From Triangularia verruculosa (lineage: Eukaryota > Ascomycota > Sordariomycetes > Sordariales > Podosporaceae), in the NCBI GenBank assembly GCA_033296885.1, contig MU863896.1, positions 287,112 to 351,111 of the forward strand: a DNA stretch of 64,000 nt, read 5' to 3'. This document shows, piece by piece, positions 22,700 through 33,517 of this stretch (its first letter is position 1; every line of letters begins with the position of its first letter). Made by a program: the position numbers and the translations under genes. Below the pieces are notes generated by a model. It did not search any database, was not told where the DNA came from, and worked only from the letters and a program-made list of their open reading frames with translations.

Positions 22700-24591
22700 C
22701 TAGTCCGTCTCCTGACCCTGTTCCTGCTGGTGGCCTCTCCTTCCCTCGCCATCCTTTGGCCATAGCAACTCCCTCCTCCACAAGCAGACAATCATCCTCG
22801 CCACAACCAACCCCCAGACAATCACTATCCCCCCAGCGAGTACACAACCAAAGATTTTCAGCCCTTCGCTCCCGAGAGCCATGCCAATGCTCTCCGTCGC
22901 TGTGACGAGCGCAGTGTTGGGAAACACAAAGCTGAACCATGTCATCTGGAACTTGAAGTTCTCCTTCTTCTCCGGGCGGACATACTTCCACAAGCTGCCC
23001 ACTGATACCAAGAAGAACCAGATCGACAGCCCCCAGAGCCACAGCCCAGTCATATAAGACATCACCCTCAGGATCTCGGCCGAGAGCGTGTGGTCGGAAG
23101 GGAAGATCTCCGGTGCCAAAGTGCCCAGGGATACCAAACCAGCAGCGGTGAAACCTGCTGGACCGATGGAAATAAAAACACCAGGACGTTGATGATCGCG
23201 GGGGAGCTTCTGCGTCATAAGGCGGTAGAGGAACGAGGCCGAGATCATAAACGCAATCAAGAAGCCAGTTCCTTGGGTTGTCAAGCTTGCTAGGGATATG
23301 GCAATCGGGTGGAGGTTGCTGATCCGGTTGGAGATAGAGGCTGAGAAGATCAGGTTCGCGGCCATGGGAGCGGTCAATAGCAGGGGGTAGGCGGGGAAGA
23401 CCCAGACCGGAGTCATGGTGTGAATCGGGAAAACCCTGGAGAGTAAGGTTAGTAAAAACAAGACAAGGAAATTTAGGGAAGTGAACATACTGAGTGGACC
23501 AAAGAGTCAAGTAAAGGCCGGCAGATGACACGGTGCTCAAGCCCAAGTAGACCCAGAAGAGTGCCTCCAGCAAAGAAAGAAGCCAGGGACCGACGTGAGG
23601 GACTCCATACTGAGCCGTCGTGATGAGAATCGTGGCCATCGAAACAATCTGCCCTCACCATTAGTACCCAGAGCCACCGTTCCAAAGGGTATGTTCCACG
23701 ACATATGCAGGGGAGGAAACAAGAAATGGTGTGTTACACAGCCACTCTTCAAGGGCCGACTCAGGACAACAAGTAAAATACTCACGATGGAAGAAATAAA
23801 CAACGACTCCATCTGGTCCGTGAACGACTCGACGAAGCTTCCCGGCCGCCAGTGGAACCGCAACGATATTAATACACAGTTCAAGATGAACAAGCAGATG
23901 TTGAGAAAGTAAAAGAAGAGACCGATGCCGGTGAGCCAGTGCGATTCGTAGGGTATCGAATGAAGAACGTTGGCCACCCCGCCAGTTGCCTAGACATTCG
24001 TGTCAGCTAACATGCTACGACAGAAAGGAAAAGTCGACATACCATAGTCATTGTGAACCAGTTCCATTGTACACAGCAAATACGATCCTTGATGCTCACT
24101 TTCCCATTCCTATACTTGGCTTCCCCCGCTCCGGCTCGGTTCATCATCCCCTCCAAGCTATCCGGCGCCGAGAACTCCAAGTGCTGCGCATGGGTATACA
24201 CGGTCGAGGTCGAGGTACTTGTCGGTCCATTCCCATGATAGCCCGGCCGGTTTCGATAGTACGAAGAAAACCCTCCTTGCCCTGGGGCAGGGTTATAATG
24301 TGGTGGTTCAAACTCATCTGGCGACTCATACCCTATACTTCCCATCCGTGGCAGCGGTGGTCGCTGTTGAATTTGATGAGCAGGCCGATTGGGGTTGGCG
24401 TTGACGGTAACATTTTGGGTGTGGACCGACAGATGGCCAATGTTTTGTTGCGGCGGCAATGTTATCGTAGGTGGTGCAAGTGTAGGTGTAGGTGTAGATG
24501 TACGTGTGGGTTGCTGTGAGGGTGGCGGCGATGGGTCGCTCAACGCTGCTGCAAGGCTGGAGGAGCCACGGGAAATTCCTGGGACGGCCAT
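22700..24591 (-). CDS. SLAC1/TehA-family anion transporter (sulfite / C4-dicarboxylate type)
   Basis: Exons on the minus strand are 24591-24043, 23989-23786, 23648-23491 and 23435-22700, giving 548 residues. A proline/threonine-rich cytosolic N terminus of about 160 residues precedes a ten-helix transporter core. The family landmarks are WNWFTMTMATGGVANVLHSI, FYFLNICLFILNC, TTAQYGVPHVGPWLL, FPAYPLLLTAPMAANLI and the late FKFQMTWFSFVFPNTALVTA. Fungal members include malate permease Mae1 and sulfite pump Ssu1; the substrate cannot be assigned here. The frame stops at TAG 22702-22700, but the same frame stays open for 83 more codons with tail-like composition. The true C terminus is therefore uncertain (see findings). 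Confidence 0.9.
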
Positions 24592-26892
24592 GCTAGAAAG
24601 ACTCGTTCGAGAACCAATCCGACAAATAACAATCCTTGGCCTCCGACCATGGCAATCAACTGATCGCACGCGTCCGAGATGTTGACGAGCGCCGTGAGAA
24701 ACAGTACGGTCTCGAAGAGGTTGGATATCATGAGGGCAATGGACATCATGGTGGCCCGGGAGAGAGGAGGTGGGTACAGGGGTCTTATATGATTGACAGG
24801 GTAGTGAAAAAACTAGAGATTTAGGATGGTGAAAAGAGGGACGTCAATGCTTGGTTGCTAGGCCCCAGCCGTCAGTTCCCGGAAAGCGGCAACAGGATCT
24901 CGCCCTATCAATGGGGTCGTGTGTCCAGTGTGTGAGGGTGTGCTAGGTGTGGTGTGAGATAGCGACCCAATTGCCCTAGTTTCACGATGCTTTGCTTGAT
25001 GACACTAGCGGAGACTGTTGCTCTGCACAGTATCGAAGGGAAATCCTGGTTTGCCGCGGTCTTGGGCCAGCTTTGTCGCTGGCAATTGGTGGCTTCGACT
25101 TGGACGAGAAAGCCGAAGAGTGGGCGAAGGGGAGGATGGGTTACGTAGTGGCAGGTGTTAGTGGCAGTGTGTGCTGTGAGCAGGGCCCTTGTCAAACTTG
25201 GTGGTAGTATGCCTGTAGGGTTTGACCAGGCAGAGCAAGAGCACGAGAGATAAGCGTAGGTTTGGAAAAGGATGCGACTTGATCAGCATTTTTTTCGGAC
25301 AGGCATTAAAATCTCCGGACATGGCCTAGGGAGTAGGAAAGAAAGTTTAAATTTTCCAGTACCACAATCGATTGTTCGTCCCTGCTGAAACATGAACAGA
25401 AATTTCTATTCAACTCTCATCGTCCATCTGACCGAGAATCAACATCACAGTCAAGAAAAGCTATGATCGCATTCAGAGGGGTAACTTTCGTCATATCCAA
25501 GACATGTCGTCCGCATGCCAAGCCGGCCGGAACGGTCCAGCTGACACCCCCAATAACCGGCCCCGACCCGGATAACGATGCCGCTGCTGAATAGGGATAT
25601 CCCACCTCTTCTTCAGTTTCAAAACTCCCCTTTCCCTTGCCCTCCGTCACTATTTTTCCTCCTAACACGGCTTTCCCCATCCTTCTTCTCCCATGTTGCA
25701 TATCGGGCACTGTTTCTCGTCTCCTCGCCTCTTCCTCGCCCTGTGTTTTTGTGTCCTCGTCCAACAGAGTAACCTCCGAAGCTACCGCTACTGCCTCCTG
25801 ACAAAGTCCCGGTAATATCCATCTGCAACCAGAGCACAGCGCAACGCACCATTGTTTTTTTGAGCGTGCCTTGCATCGTGTTACGGTGCGTGCATGATAA
25901 ATATAAAGGAGCGGTGTCCGAGGACCGGACCGGCGCGCTACTATCGTGCCAGCACACGAGGGTACAAGATCTTAATTCTCTTGGTTCTGCGTGGTAGTCA
26001 TGCTAGGCTGCGCCTGGCCCGTTGTTATTGTCCAACGTGAGACGAGGACGCCTTTGCTGCAGTAGTGGGACCTGTCAAGGCGAGAGAGGGGGAAAAACAA
26101 ATTGTGCAATCCAGAAGAGCCCTTATGTAAGGTATGTCGGGTATCACACACCTTGACGAACCCTCCTCGAGTAGCACAGTCCGATGCAGGAAGGTCTGTA
26201 TATAGATCTCACCGACTTTCCCTTTTCACCAACCATGCGAAGTGGAAGCAACATGTGGGCTGCCAATGTTGACCTCTGCCAATTCAAAACATATTGTGTA
26301 ACAGTATCATGTCAAATTCGTTCTCATTTGTAACTGTCTCTGTCTTGTTACGTATGGATGGAACACACCTCACCGTTATTTACCTTTGACTTTTCCGACA
26401 ACAGTCAGCGAGCTGGAAAGCCAATAATCGCCCATAGAGGTCAGTAAGGGGGTCGCCCGATCATGACACTCCAAATCGCTCGTCGTTGTTGTGTACTGTG
26501 AAATCGACAAATCGTCGTTACGTTCATGGCACCCCAGTTCTGCCCCTTTCTTCAGGGACTCTAAAAGCAAAACGAAAACACACGCAACCGCCCCAGTCTT
26601 CAGGTATTGCAAGGAGAGTACCAGTTTTCTACCCCGGAATCCCCGCATCAATCATCCCCGCCCCAAACTCCAGGCATTATCGCCCCGTGGATTCGGGAGC
26701 AAGGTTCGTTTTGCGCGCATGTAGGGTTGGTCAAGCGACACACCCACGGAGCCGCCAATGCAAAATAGTCTTTTCGGTGTATACTGTCCAGGGAATAAAA
26801 GAAGGAAAGAAAAAGGAATATGGACAGAGAGATCAAACGCCAGTCCCATGATATAATATGATGCTTTTTGGTACCCCCCAATTGTTATGCAT
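24592..26892. other. Intergenic region, 2.3 kb
   Basis: This lies between the transporter start and the PRPP synthetase stop. It contains a few open frames (for example minus strand 25417-25764) without recognisable domains, splice support or conserved composition. I see no gene that I can defend. Confidence 0.5.
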
Positions 26893-28536
26893 TTAGTCGT
26901 GGTTGAACAGCACGCTGATGGATTCACCGTGGTGGACGCGCCGGATCGCCTCGGCAAAGATGGGCGAGATGTCCAAAACGTCCAGCTTGGATCCAAGAAG
27001 CGCCTTGTGCTTGTCCTGAGGCACCGAGTTGGTCACAACCACCTTGTCGATGGCCGATGCCTGGACGCGGTTGATGGCGTCACCGCTGAAGACGCCGTGC
27101 GTGAGAAGAGCGTAAATCTTGGTCGCGCCCTCCTTCTTGCAGAGCTTGGCGGCGCGTGTGATGGTGTTGCCCGTGTCCAGAAGGTCGTCGATGAGGATGC
27201 AAATGCGGTCCTGCACATTGCCCACCAACATCATGCTTGCATTTTGCCGGTCCGTGATTTTAGTAGGCCGGCGTTCCTGGTTTGAACCGTTAAGATCCGA
27301 GTGCTCCTGGCAACATGAGGATAATACCTTGTGGATAAGGGCAAAATCAACGCCCATGCTGTCAGCGATCGCCGTCGCACGCTTCGCACCGCCCGCGTCG
27401 GGGGAGATGATCACGGCGTCCTTGTAGTTAGGGATGTGCTGCGCAATGTACCGCTTGAGCAGAGGCCTTCCGTACAAGTTATCGACGGGGACATCGAAGA
27501 ATCCCTGGACTATTTTCAAAAAGTCAATATCTTCCTCGGCTGCACAGCTGGCTAGAGGGGAAAACCTGGCCCAGAATTCCGGGCCATCGCACACAGTCCC
27601 GATTCTTGGCATGTAGCCGACAAAAAGGGGTAACCTCCAAGTTACACATACCTTGAGGGTCGTGCAAGTCCATGGTAATGACTGTCACCCAACATGTTAG
27701 CACACTGTTTGCAACCGCGTCAAAAGCCCAAGTCAAGCCAGAATCCGAAAACCAGACCACTGGCTCCGGTAGACAGATAGAGGTGAGGGGACGCGAGCAG
27801 CAAATATATGCATACCATGATCAGCACCAGCGCAGTTCAGGAGGTTCGCAACCAATGTGCCAGCCTGCGCAACCCACTGCTTATAGCCAGGCTTCGCTTG
27901 GAATGCACCGACGTGCGAGAGGTTCTCATAATCGTGAGTCGTGTAGGCGCCAGTCTGTTTGACGGGGCTTGTGTTGCTGGTGCCGTTGACGCCGTTCACT
28001 GGGAAGTAACCGTCGCCGTTGAGCTGCTTGATGGGAGACTGGGTCCCGTTTGTCAAAGATGTCTTGAGGAGCTTGCTCGTGATGTCGGTGCCATTGGTGA
28101 GGCCGACGCTCTTTGGGATGCCAGGGGCTGGTGTGGCCGGGACACTCTCAAAGGTATAATCCTTCCTCCCGTTGTCTGACGATCCAGCCTTGAACAGAGG
28201 CGCGCCGGCCTTGTTATACGGGAGGTCGGGCTGTCTCGAGTAGGGAAACAACGGCAGGACAGCCGTGACCCTGCGGGCTGATCCTGTCTTGCAGGCAGAG
28301 ATCATGATGCAAAGATCCATGAAGTGATCGTTGAGCCTGCTGCCGTTGCCTCCAAAGCCCGTCTGAATGATGTATACATCCTTGCCACGGACTGAATCTT
28401 GAATCTCGCACCGGCTTTCTCCCGAGGAGAACTTCGTCAGAATGCGGTTGCATGGTGGCAGGCTGAGCGCATTACACACGCTGTCGACCAGGGCCGGGTG
28501 CGAGTTCCCGCCGAGAACTACGATGTTTCGGACCAT
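26893..28536 (-). CDS. Ribose-phosphate pyrophosphokinase (PRPP synthetase)
   Basis: The enzyme makes PRPP from ribose-5-phosphate and ATP for nucleotide, histidine and tryptophan synthesis. Exons 28536-27816, 27681-27652 (only 30 nt), 27509-27328 and 27276-26893 give 438 residues. Landmarks are FSSGESRCEIQDSVRGKDVY, VTAVLPLFPYSRQ, the GVITMDLHDPQVQGFFDVPV segment rebuilt across the two central introns, ISPDAGGAKRA and the PRPP-binding loop ILIDDLLDTGNTI. Between about residues 112 and 220 lies an Asn/Gly/Thr-rich insertion not present in the bacterial or human enzymes. It corresponds in kind to the non-homologous regions of yeast Prs1 and Prs5, which link PRPP synthesis to cell-wall signalling. 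Start ATG 28536. Confidence 0.93.
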
Positions 28537-29919
28537 GATGATGGCTCAATTGGCTCGTGGAGAGGGGAGCAGCGTGATCCGACGAAATCGCCGAGGTACC
28601 GGTGTCGGGAGACGGCCGACCACAAAAAGTTGGGGTGCTGGCGGGATGCGGAAAGGTGCCCCTCAAATACCTGAGGCAAGCCAAGGAAGTGGTTTAGCGG
28701 CGGGAGGCACTGGACCAAAGGCTCGACAACCGAACGGATCCGATGACCGGCAGGGAAGCGAAGATTTTCGGCAGCTGCAGGTGCAGTCGATGATGACGAT
28801 TGATCGCTGCCGAGAGGGAGAGGAGAGCACAATGGGCGGTGTGAAATCTTCTGAAGGCTAATTTTCTGCTGACAGAGGGTCGCAATAAGCACTGGGAGGA
28901 TCAAACTCTCCAGGCCTCTGGGGAATCTCGCGCTGCCGGAACAAGTTTTGATGCCAGGATCTATGGGCTTGTTCAACAAAGAATGCCGAGGATAGGCGGT
29001 TTGGACTTGCTGATGAAAGGCGAAGCCTGTAGATAGGACACCACTGGCACAAACCAATGGCTGAATGGCTGGGGGAGCAGAAGAGCGGAGAGGGTCTGAC
29101 ACAGAGAGAAAAGGAAGAAGAGGAAGAATAGAGCGGAAGATGGGAGGATATCACAGGGGAGTCATGGTGAGGCGTGTAAATGGGGGATCAGAACAGATGC
29201 AGGAGAGAAAGTTCGTAGGAAGAGAAACCAGCAGCAGGGTGTGTGCGTGTGTGGGCTTTGAGTGGGACTGGCTTTCACCGCGGGGCAGGCTAGGACATAA
29301 AACACAGAAAAGTTTTTGCAGCTTGTGGCTTCACGGCTGTTGAGAGTGATTCAGGTTCTCGCCGCCTTGTCCATTGACGTCGCCTTTGGTCGGATGAGGT
29401 ACCAGGTACCTGTCCGCCGGTCTGCTGGGGTTGTGCTGGTCAGGAATGATGCGATATTTTTTTTTCCCTCTTTGTTTAGCCGCACGCTGATTGGACACGA
29501 GCGTTCAATTGGGACGTGCGCTGCAACACTGGCTTGCATGGAGGGGCAACTTCACTCCACGTCGCCCACCAGAGACATGTGCTGCCCGTCCAGTCCTCGT
29601 GGCAGCCTCGCCGTTGTCCAGACTGTTATCTGCATCTAGGCTTACCGGATTGTGGGGGGGGAGCAAGATAAGACATTCTGAGACACAAGACAAGCATTCG
29701 TGACCAACCTTGATATATAATTTGCTAATAAGCCTTTTTTCTTTTCTTGACGGCCTCGACTTCATCCGGGGTAGTGCGCTTCAAACATCCCTGCATCGCT
29801 ACCGTGAACGCTTCGAGCTAGGAATATCATCCACCGCAACATCGATCCGATTGCAACATTCATTCCCAGTCGCCGGCTTCCTTTCCCCCAGAGCACCCAC
29901 CAACCAGAACAGAGCCATC
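28537..29919. promoter_or_regulatory. Divergent promoter region of the PRPP synthetase and RPC9 genes
   Basis: 1.4 kb between divergent starts. It contains a near-perfect palindrome GGTACCAGGTACC at 29399-29411 and a T run at 29457-29465. No further coding evidence is seen. Confidence 0.5.
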
Positions 29920-30468
29920 ATGAAGATCCTGGAGGCACAGTCGGCCGTGCTCACCAACTACGAGGTGTACCAGCATCTCGTCGATATCCATAAGAGGAAC
30001 AATACTGGCTCAAAGAAGAGACGCATGCCAGAGGATGCTTTCCGCCTCAGCAACGAGGTCAGTTTTTGTGTCTTGGCTAATAGTCACAATGACTGACACA
30101 TTCTTCAGGTTCTCGAGTATCTGCAGACGAAGCCATACCCGCTGCATGACCAAAAGGAGAAGCAGCTCTACAGCGAAAAGAGCCTTGAGTTACTCTGCGA
30201 AAAGCTTGCCGGTTCCTTCCCCGACATCACCAAGGGTGAAGGTCTTGCCATTTTCGATGTGCGACCAACCAACATTGCGGTTTTGACTACACTAGTCGAA
30301 AACATCGATGAACGGTTCACGGAGGACGAGCAACAGCAAATCGTTAATCTTGTTATTGAGATACTTGGGCAAGACGAGCCTCAAGAAGAGGAAGAAGAAG
30401 AAGAGGGAGAGGAGGGTGCCGAGGATGGAGATGCCGTTCAATCTGTCGAGACTACTTACGGCGCCTAG
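29920..30468 (+). CDS. RPC9: RNA polymerase III subunit RPC9 (Rpc17, CGRP-RCP family)
   Basis: Two exons (29920-30057 and 30109-30468; 51-nt intron) encode 165 residues. The protein opens MKILEAQSAVLTNYEVYQHL, the conserved start of the Rpb4-like RPC9 subunit. It continues with VLEYLQTKPYPLHDQKEKQL, FPDITKGEGLAIFDVRPTNI and ERFTEDEQQQIVNLVIEIL. This HRDC-like fold pairs with Rpc25 to form the Pol III stalk used in initiation. A fungal-style acidic EEEEEEEGEEGAEDGD tail follows. The length fits the family (about 120-170). Confidence 0.93.
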
Positions 30469-30526
30469 AAGGTCGACAACAGCACACTCAGCTCCACGCC
30501 AGTATGTGTGTGGATGAGAAATATTG

Positions 30527-31223
30527 TTACATGATGGAACACCCCCCTTCGCTCTGCCCGCCCTCCTCCGTTGTCGATTTGAGAGCGGTGCTGCATATGT
30601 CGTCGAATACCTCGGGAAGAAGTTCGCCTGTGACAGCCGAGCACTCCATGTACTTGTCTGCGCGCATTTCTTGCGAGCGAGCATATGCTTCTTGTGGATA
30701 TATGATTCCATTTGGATCATCCTCGGAGCGCAAGTCCCTTTTCAAGCCCAGCACCAGCATTGGCAGACGGTCATGGTTGAAGGTCGCACGTACTTCCTTC
30801 ACCCACTGTACAACAACTTGTCAGAAACGATAGTACTTTGGGCCAGTGGATGGGACGGTGGAACCTACGACTCGTTGGAGGTTGATGAGACTCAACCGCT
30901 GGCTGATGTCATAGCATAAGATGACGAGATCTGGGCGCAGCAGTTTCCAGCTTTCGGGGCTAGAGGTATCATAAAACTCAAAACGGTACTGCCCTTTTCG
31001 AGAGTGGATGTCGAACACAAAGGGTTGATCCATGTCTCTCAGCATGGTGATGGGAACATTGCCATGGAGGTTGGGACGGCCCTGGCTGATCCGTCTATTG
31101 GGAGTGTTAGCACTGGATACCAGAAGATTACTGTAGCAGGAGATAGAGCACAGACGATAAAAATGTAGTTTTGCCGCATTTCTCATCCCCCAGAAGGAGT
31201 ATCGTGATAGTTTGCTCTTCCAT
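30527..31223 (-). CDS. Atypical Rho-family small GTPase with CAAX box
   Basis: Exons 31223-31156, 31094-30869 and 30805-30527 encode 190 residues. The P-loop GDEKCGKT sits at 12-19 and is reached only by using the ATG at 31223; a longer upstream frame is out of phase with it. The G3 motif is DTSSPE at 65-70 instead of DTAGQE, so both the invariant Gly and the catalytic Gln are replaced (Ser68, Pro69). G4 is LKRD at 119-122 rather than TKLD/NKxD, and G5 is the normal ECSA. The C terminus CSIM is a prenylation CAAX box, so the protein is probably membrane-anchored. It likely belongs to a fungal-specific Rho branch with low or no intrinsic GTPase activity. Confidence 0.85.
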
Positions 31224-31501
31224 GCTGCGTAGGTGACATGATGAGACAAGCTGAGTTCATTGAGGTGGTCTCTCATTGCCATTATAGTGGGTGCCATAGG
31301 TGTTGGGGGTGGCTGAACGTTATCAAAAGTGGTTATCAATCCAGGCTTTATCGATAAGTCATGCCAAGCATGGGCCCACAATATTTTCAGAGGGGTCAAT
31401 TCATTGGGCTGCGAGATCCTGTGAGCATTTGACCCTGCATAAAGTCACCAAGGTGGTTGAAGTGAGAAAGAGTCACATTTGAGCCTCGCTTTGGTGAGCT
31501 T
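31224..31501. promoter_or_regulatory. Shared divergent promoter, Rho-like and PUS3 genes
   Basis: Only 278 bp separate the two start codons, so the promoters must overlap. No clear core element stands out. Confidence 0.5.
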
Positions 31502-33436
31502 ATGAACTCTTTTCAAGCCTTGCGGAGGAGTATCAACGGACCAGCGCAGGCGCACAAGCGAGCCGTGACCTTTGTTATCACCAGCACCATTCACACTTTT
31601 CCAGGGACTTCTCGCTCTTCGACTCACTCACACAGAGAGTCAAAACCCCCACGATCATCAAATCGGAATATCCTCCCTTGGAGGAGGAAGAAGAAGATGG
31701 ACTATCAGGATTGGACCAAAGAACGGCTATTGGAGCGGGTGAAGGAGCTGGAGGCCCAGCTCAAGTCACAGCAGACTCAACCATCATCTCAGACAATACC
31801 ACTTCCTACAACCATCACCACCACCACACCATCACAGCCTGCTCCGGCATCTGAAAATGGGGAGCCACCAAAAAAGAAGCAAAAGAAAAAATCCACCGGG
31901 ATCGACCCCTCCCGGTACACCACCCGCCTCATCGCCTTGAAGCTGGCCTACCTCGGCAAAAACTACGGCGGCTTCGAGTTCTCCGGCTGCGGCTCACTCC
32001 CCTCCATCGAAGAGGAACTCTGGAAGGCCCTCGTCAAAGGCTGCCTCATTACCCCCGCCGACCCAACCAAAGTTGATTTCAGCCCATTCGAATACTCCAA
32101 GTGCGGGCGGACAGACCGTGGCGTGAGTGCCTTTGGACAGGTCATCTCCATCCGCGTCCGCTCCAACAAACCACCACCGTCGCCGAAACCAGGACAACCG
32201 GCGGAAGACGTAGTGATGGAGGGAACCCCCGAGCAAGAGCAAGAGCAGCAGCCGGGGAAAAAGCAACAAATACCCAAGCCGCCCAGGAAGGAATGGGAGG
32301 ATATCGTAGACGAGATCAACTACCCCAAGGTCCTCAACCGCCTGTTACCGCCCGACATCAAAGTCCTTGCCTGGGCGCCGACGTTGCCGGAGGGGTTCTC
32401 GGCGCGGTTCTCGTGCTATGAGAGGCAGTATAGGTACTTCTTCACCAACCCTGCCATGCCGCCGACGCTGCTCGCGCCGGGGGAGAAGTCGGGGTGGTTG
32501 GACATTGACGCGATGAGGAAGGCGGCAAAGTACTTTGAGGGGCTGCATGACTTTCGGAATTTCTGCAAGGTGGATGGCGGGAAGCAGATAAGTAATTTCC
32601 AGAGGAGGATTTTCGAGTGTGGTGTTGAGGAGGTGGAGGGTCAAGATCTGGGGGGGATGGATTGGTGGGATGAACAGAGAGGAAAGGGGAAGGTGTATTA
32701 TTTCCATGTGAGGGGGTCGGCGTTTTTGTGGCATCAGATTAGGCATATGGTGGCGGTTGTGTTTAATGTGGGACAGGGGCTGGAGAGGCCGGAGGTGGTG
32801 AGGGAGTTGTTGGATGTGGAGAGGAATGGGAGGAAGCCGGGGTATATCATGGCCGAGGAGGTGCCGTTGGTGTTGTGGGACTGTGTTTTCCCGAAGAGGC
32901 CGGAGGGGGTTGCGGTGGGGGAGGGGGAGGGGGATGAGAGGAGTTTTATGCATGATCCGGAGTTTAAGGGGGAGATCAGGTTTAAGGATGATGGGGTTGA
33001 GTGGGTTTGGCTAGGGGAGGATCAGCCGGCGAATTTGATGGGGAGTAATGGGTTGGTGGATCAACTGTGGGAGTATTGGCATGAGAGGAAGATGGATGAG
33101 CTGTTGTCTGGGTTGTTGTTGCAGCAGGTAGCGAAACGACCGGATCTGAGCAGGAAATTGGGGAAGGAAGAGCCACAGCCGAAGAAGAACGGGAAGGAGA
33201 ACTTGCAGAGGGTGTACAAGGGTGGGAATGTGACGAGGTCGTCGGGGGTGTATGTGCCGGTCATGAAGAAGGAGTTGATGCCGACGCCGGTGGAGATTAA
33301 TCACAAGTGGGCACAGGCGAAGGGGTTTAAGGACTCGGAGGATATGGCGCAGACGAAGAATTGGAGGAGTGTGATCAAGGCGAATAAAGCTGAGAAGGCT
33401 GCTGCGGCTGGTGGTGGTGAGAAGGTAGAACAATAG
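31502..33436 (+). CDS. PUS3: tRNA pseudouridine(38/39) synthase, Deg1/Pus3 type
   Basis: The enzyme isomerises uridines 38 and 39 in tRNA anticodon arms. It is one exon of 644 codons from ATG 31502, or 579 from the better-context ATG at 31697 (MDYQDWTKERLLERVKELEA, a short coiled coil). The TruA-type core is clear: RLIALKLAYLGKNYGGFEFS, the catalytic aspartate in CGRTDRGVSAFGQ (Asp205 long form, Asp140 short form), FSARFSCYERQYRYFF, FEGLHDFRNFCKVD and FLWHQIRHMVAVVF. Fungal-specific inserts include a Pro/Gln-rich loop near 235-270 and a long basic C terminus. The 65-residue N-terminal extension is Arg/Ser-rich and looks like a mitochondrial presequence. Confidence 0.93.
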   Translation: MNSFQALRRSINGPAQAHKRAVTFVITSTIHTFPGTSRSSTHSHRESKPPRSSNRNILPWRRKKKMDYQDWTKERLLERVKELEAQLKSQQTQPSSQTIPLPTTITTTTPSQPAPASENGEPPKKKQKKKSTGIDPSRYTTRLIALKLAYLGKNYGGFEFSGCGSLPSIEEELWKALVKGCLITPADPTKVDFSPFEYSKCGRTDRGVSAFGQVISIRVRSNKPPPSPKPGQPAEDVVMEGTPEQEQEQQPGKKQQIPKPPRKEWEDIVDEINYPKVLNRLLPPDIKVLAWAPTLPEGFSARFSCYERQYRYFFTNPAMPPTLLAPGEKSGWLDIDAMRKAAKYFEGLHDFRNFCKVDGGKQISNFQRRIFECGVEEVEGQDLGGMDWWDEQRGKGKVYYFHVRGSAFLWHQIRHMVAVVFNVGQGLERPEVVRELLDVERNGRKPGYIMAEEVPLVLWDCVFPKRPEGVAVGEGEGDERSFMHDPEFKGEIRFKDDGVEWVWLGEDQPANLMGSNGLVDQLWEYWHERKMDELLSGLLLQQVAKRPDLSRKLGKEEPQPKKNGKENLQRVYKGGNVTRSSGVYVPVMKKELMPTPVEINHKWAQAKGFKDSEDMAQTKNWRSVIKANKAEKAAAAGGGEKVEQ

Positions 33437-33517
33437 AATGGTGCAAACCATGGGTGAAAAGAGAAAAAAGAAAAAATTCCAGTCTCGCTTGCTACCCAAA
33501 AATAGATGATGTGAGCT

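Noticed and set aside
24540..24749. 69-codon hydrophobic minus-strand frame overlapping the start of the SLAC1/TehA gene
   Set aside because: Out of frame with the transporter and ends inside its N-terminal coding; at most an upstream ORF.
25417..25764. 115-codon minus-strand frame in the 2.3-kb gap
   Set aside because: Charged low-complexity start and no family resemblance; probably chance.
32345..32953. 202-codon Pro/His/Leu-rich minus-strand frame
   Set aside because: Antisense shadow of the Pus3 gene in a G-rich codon region.
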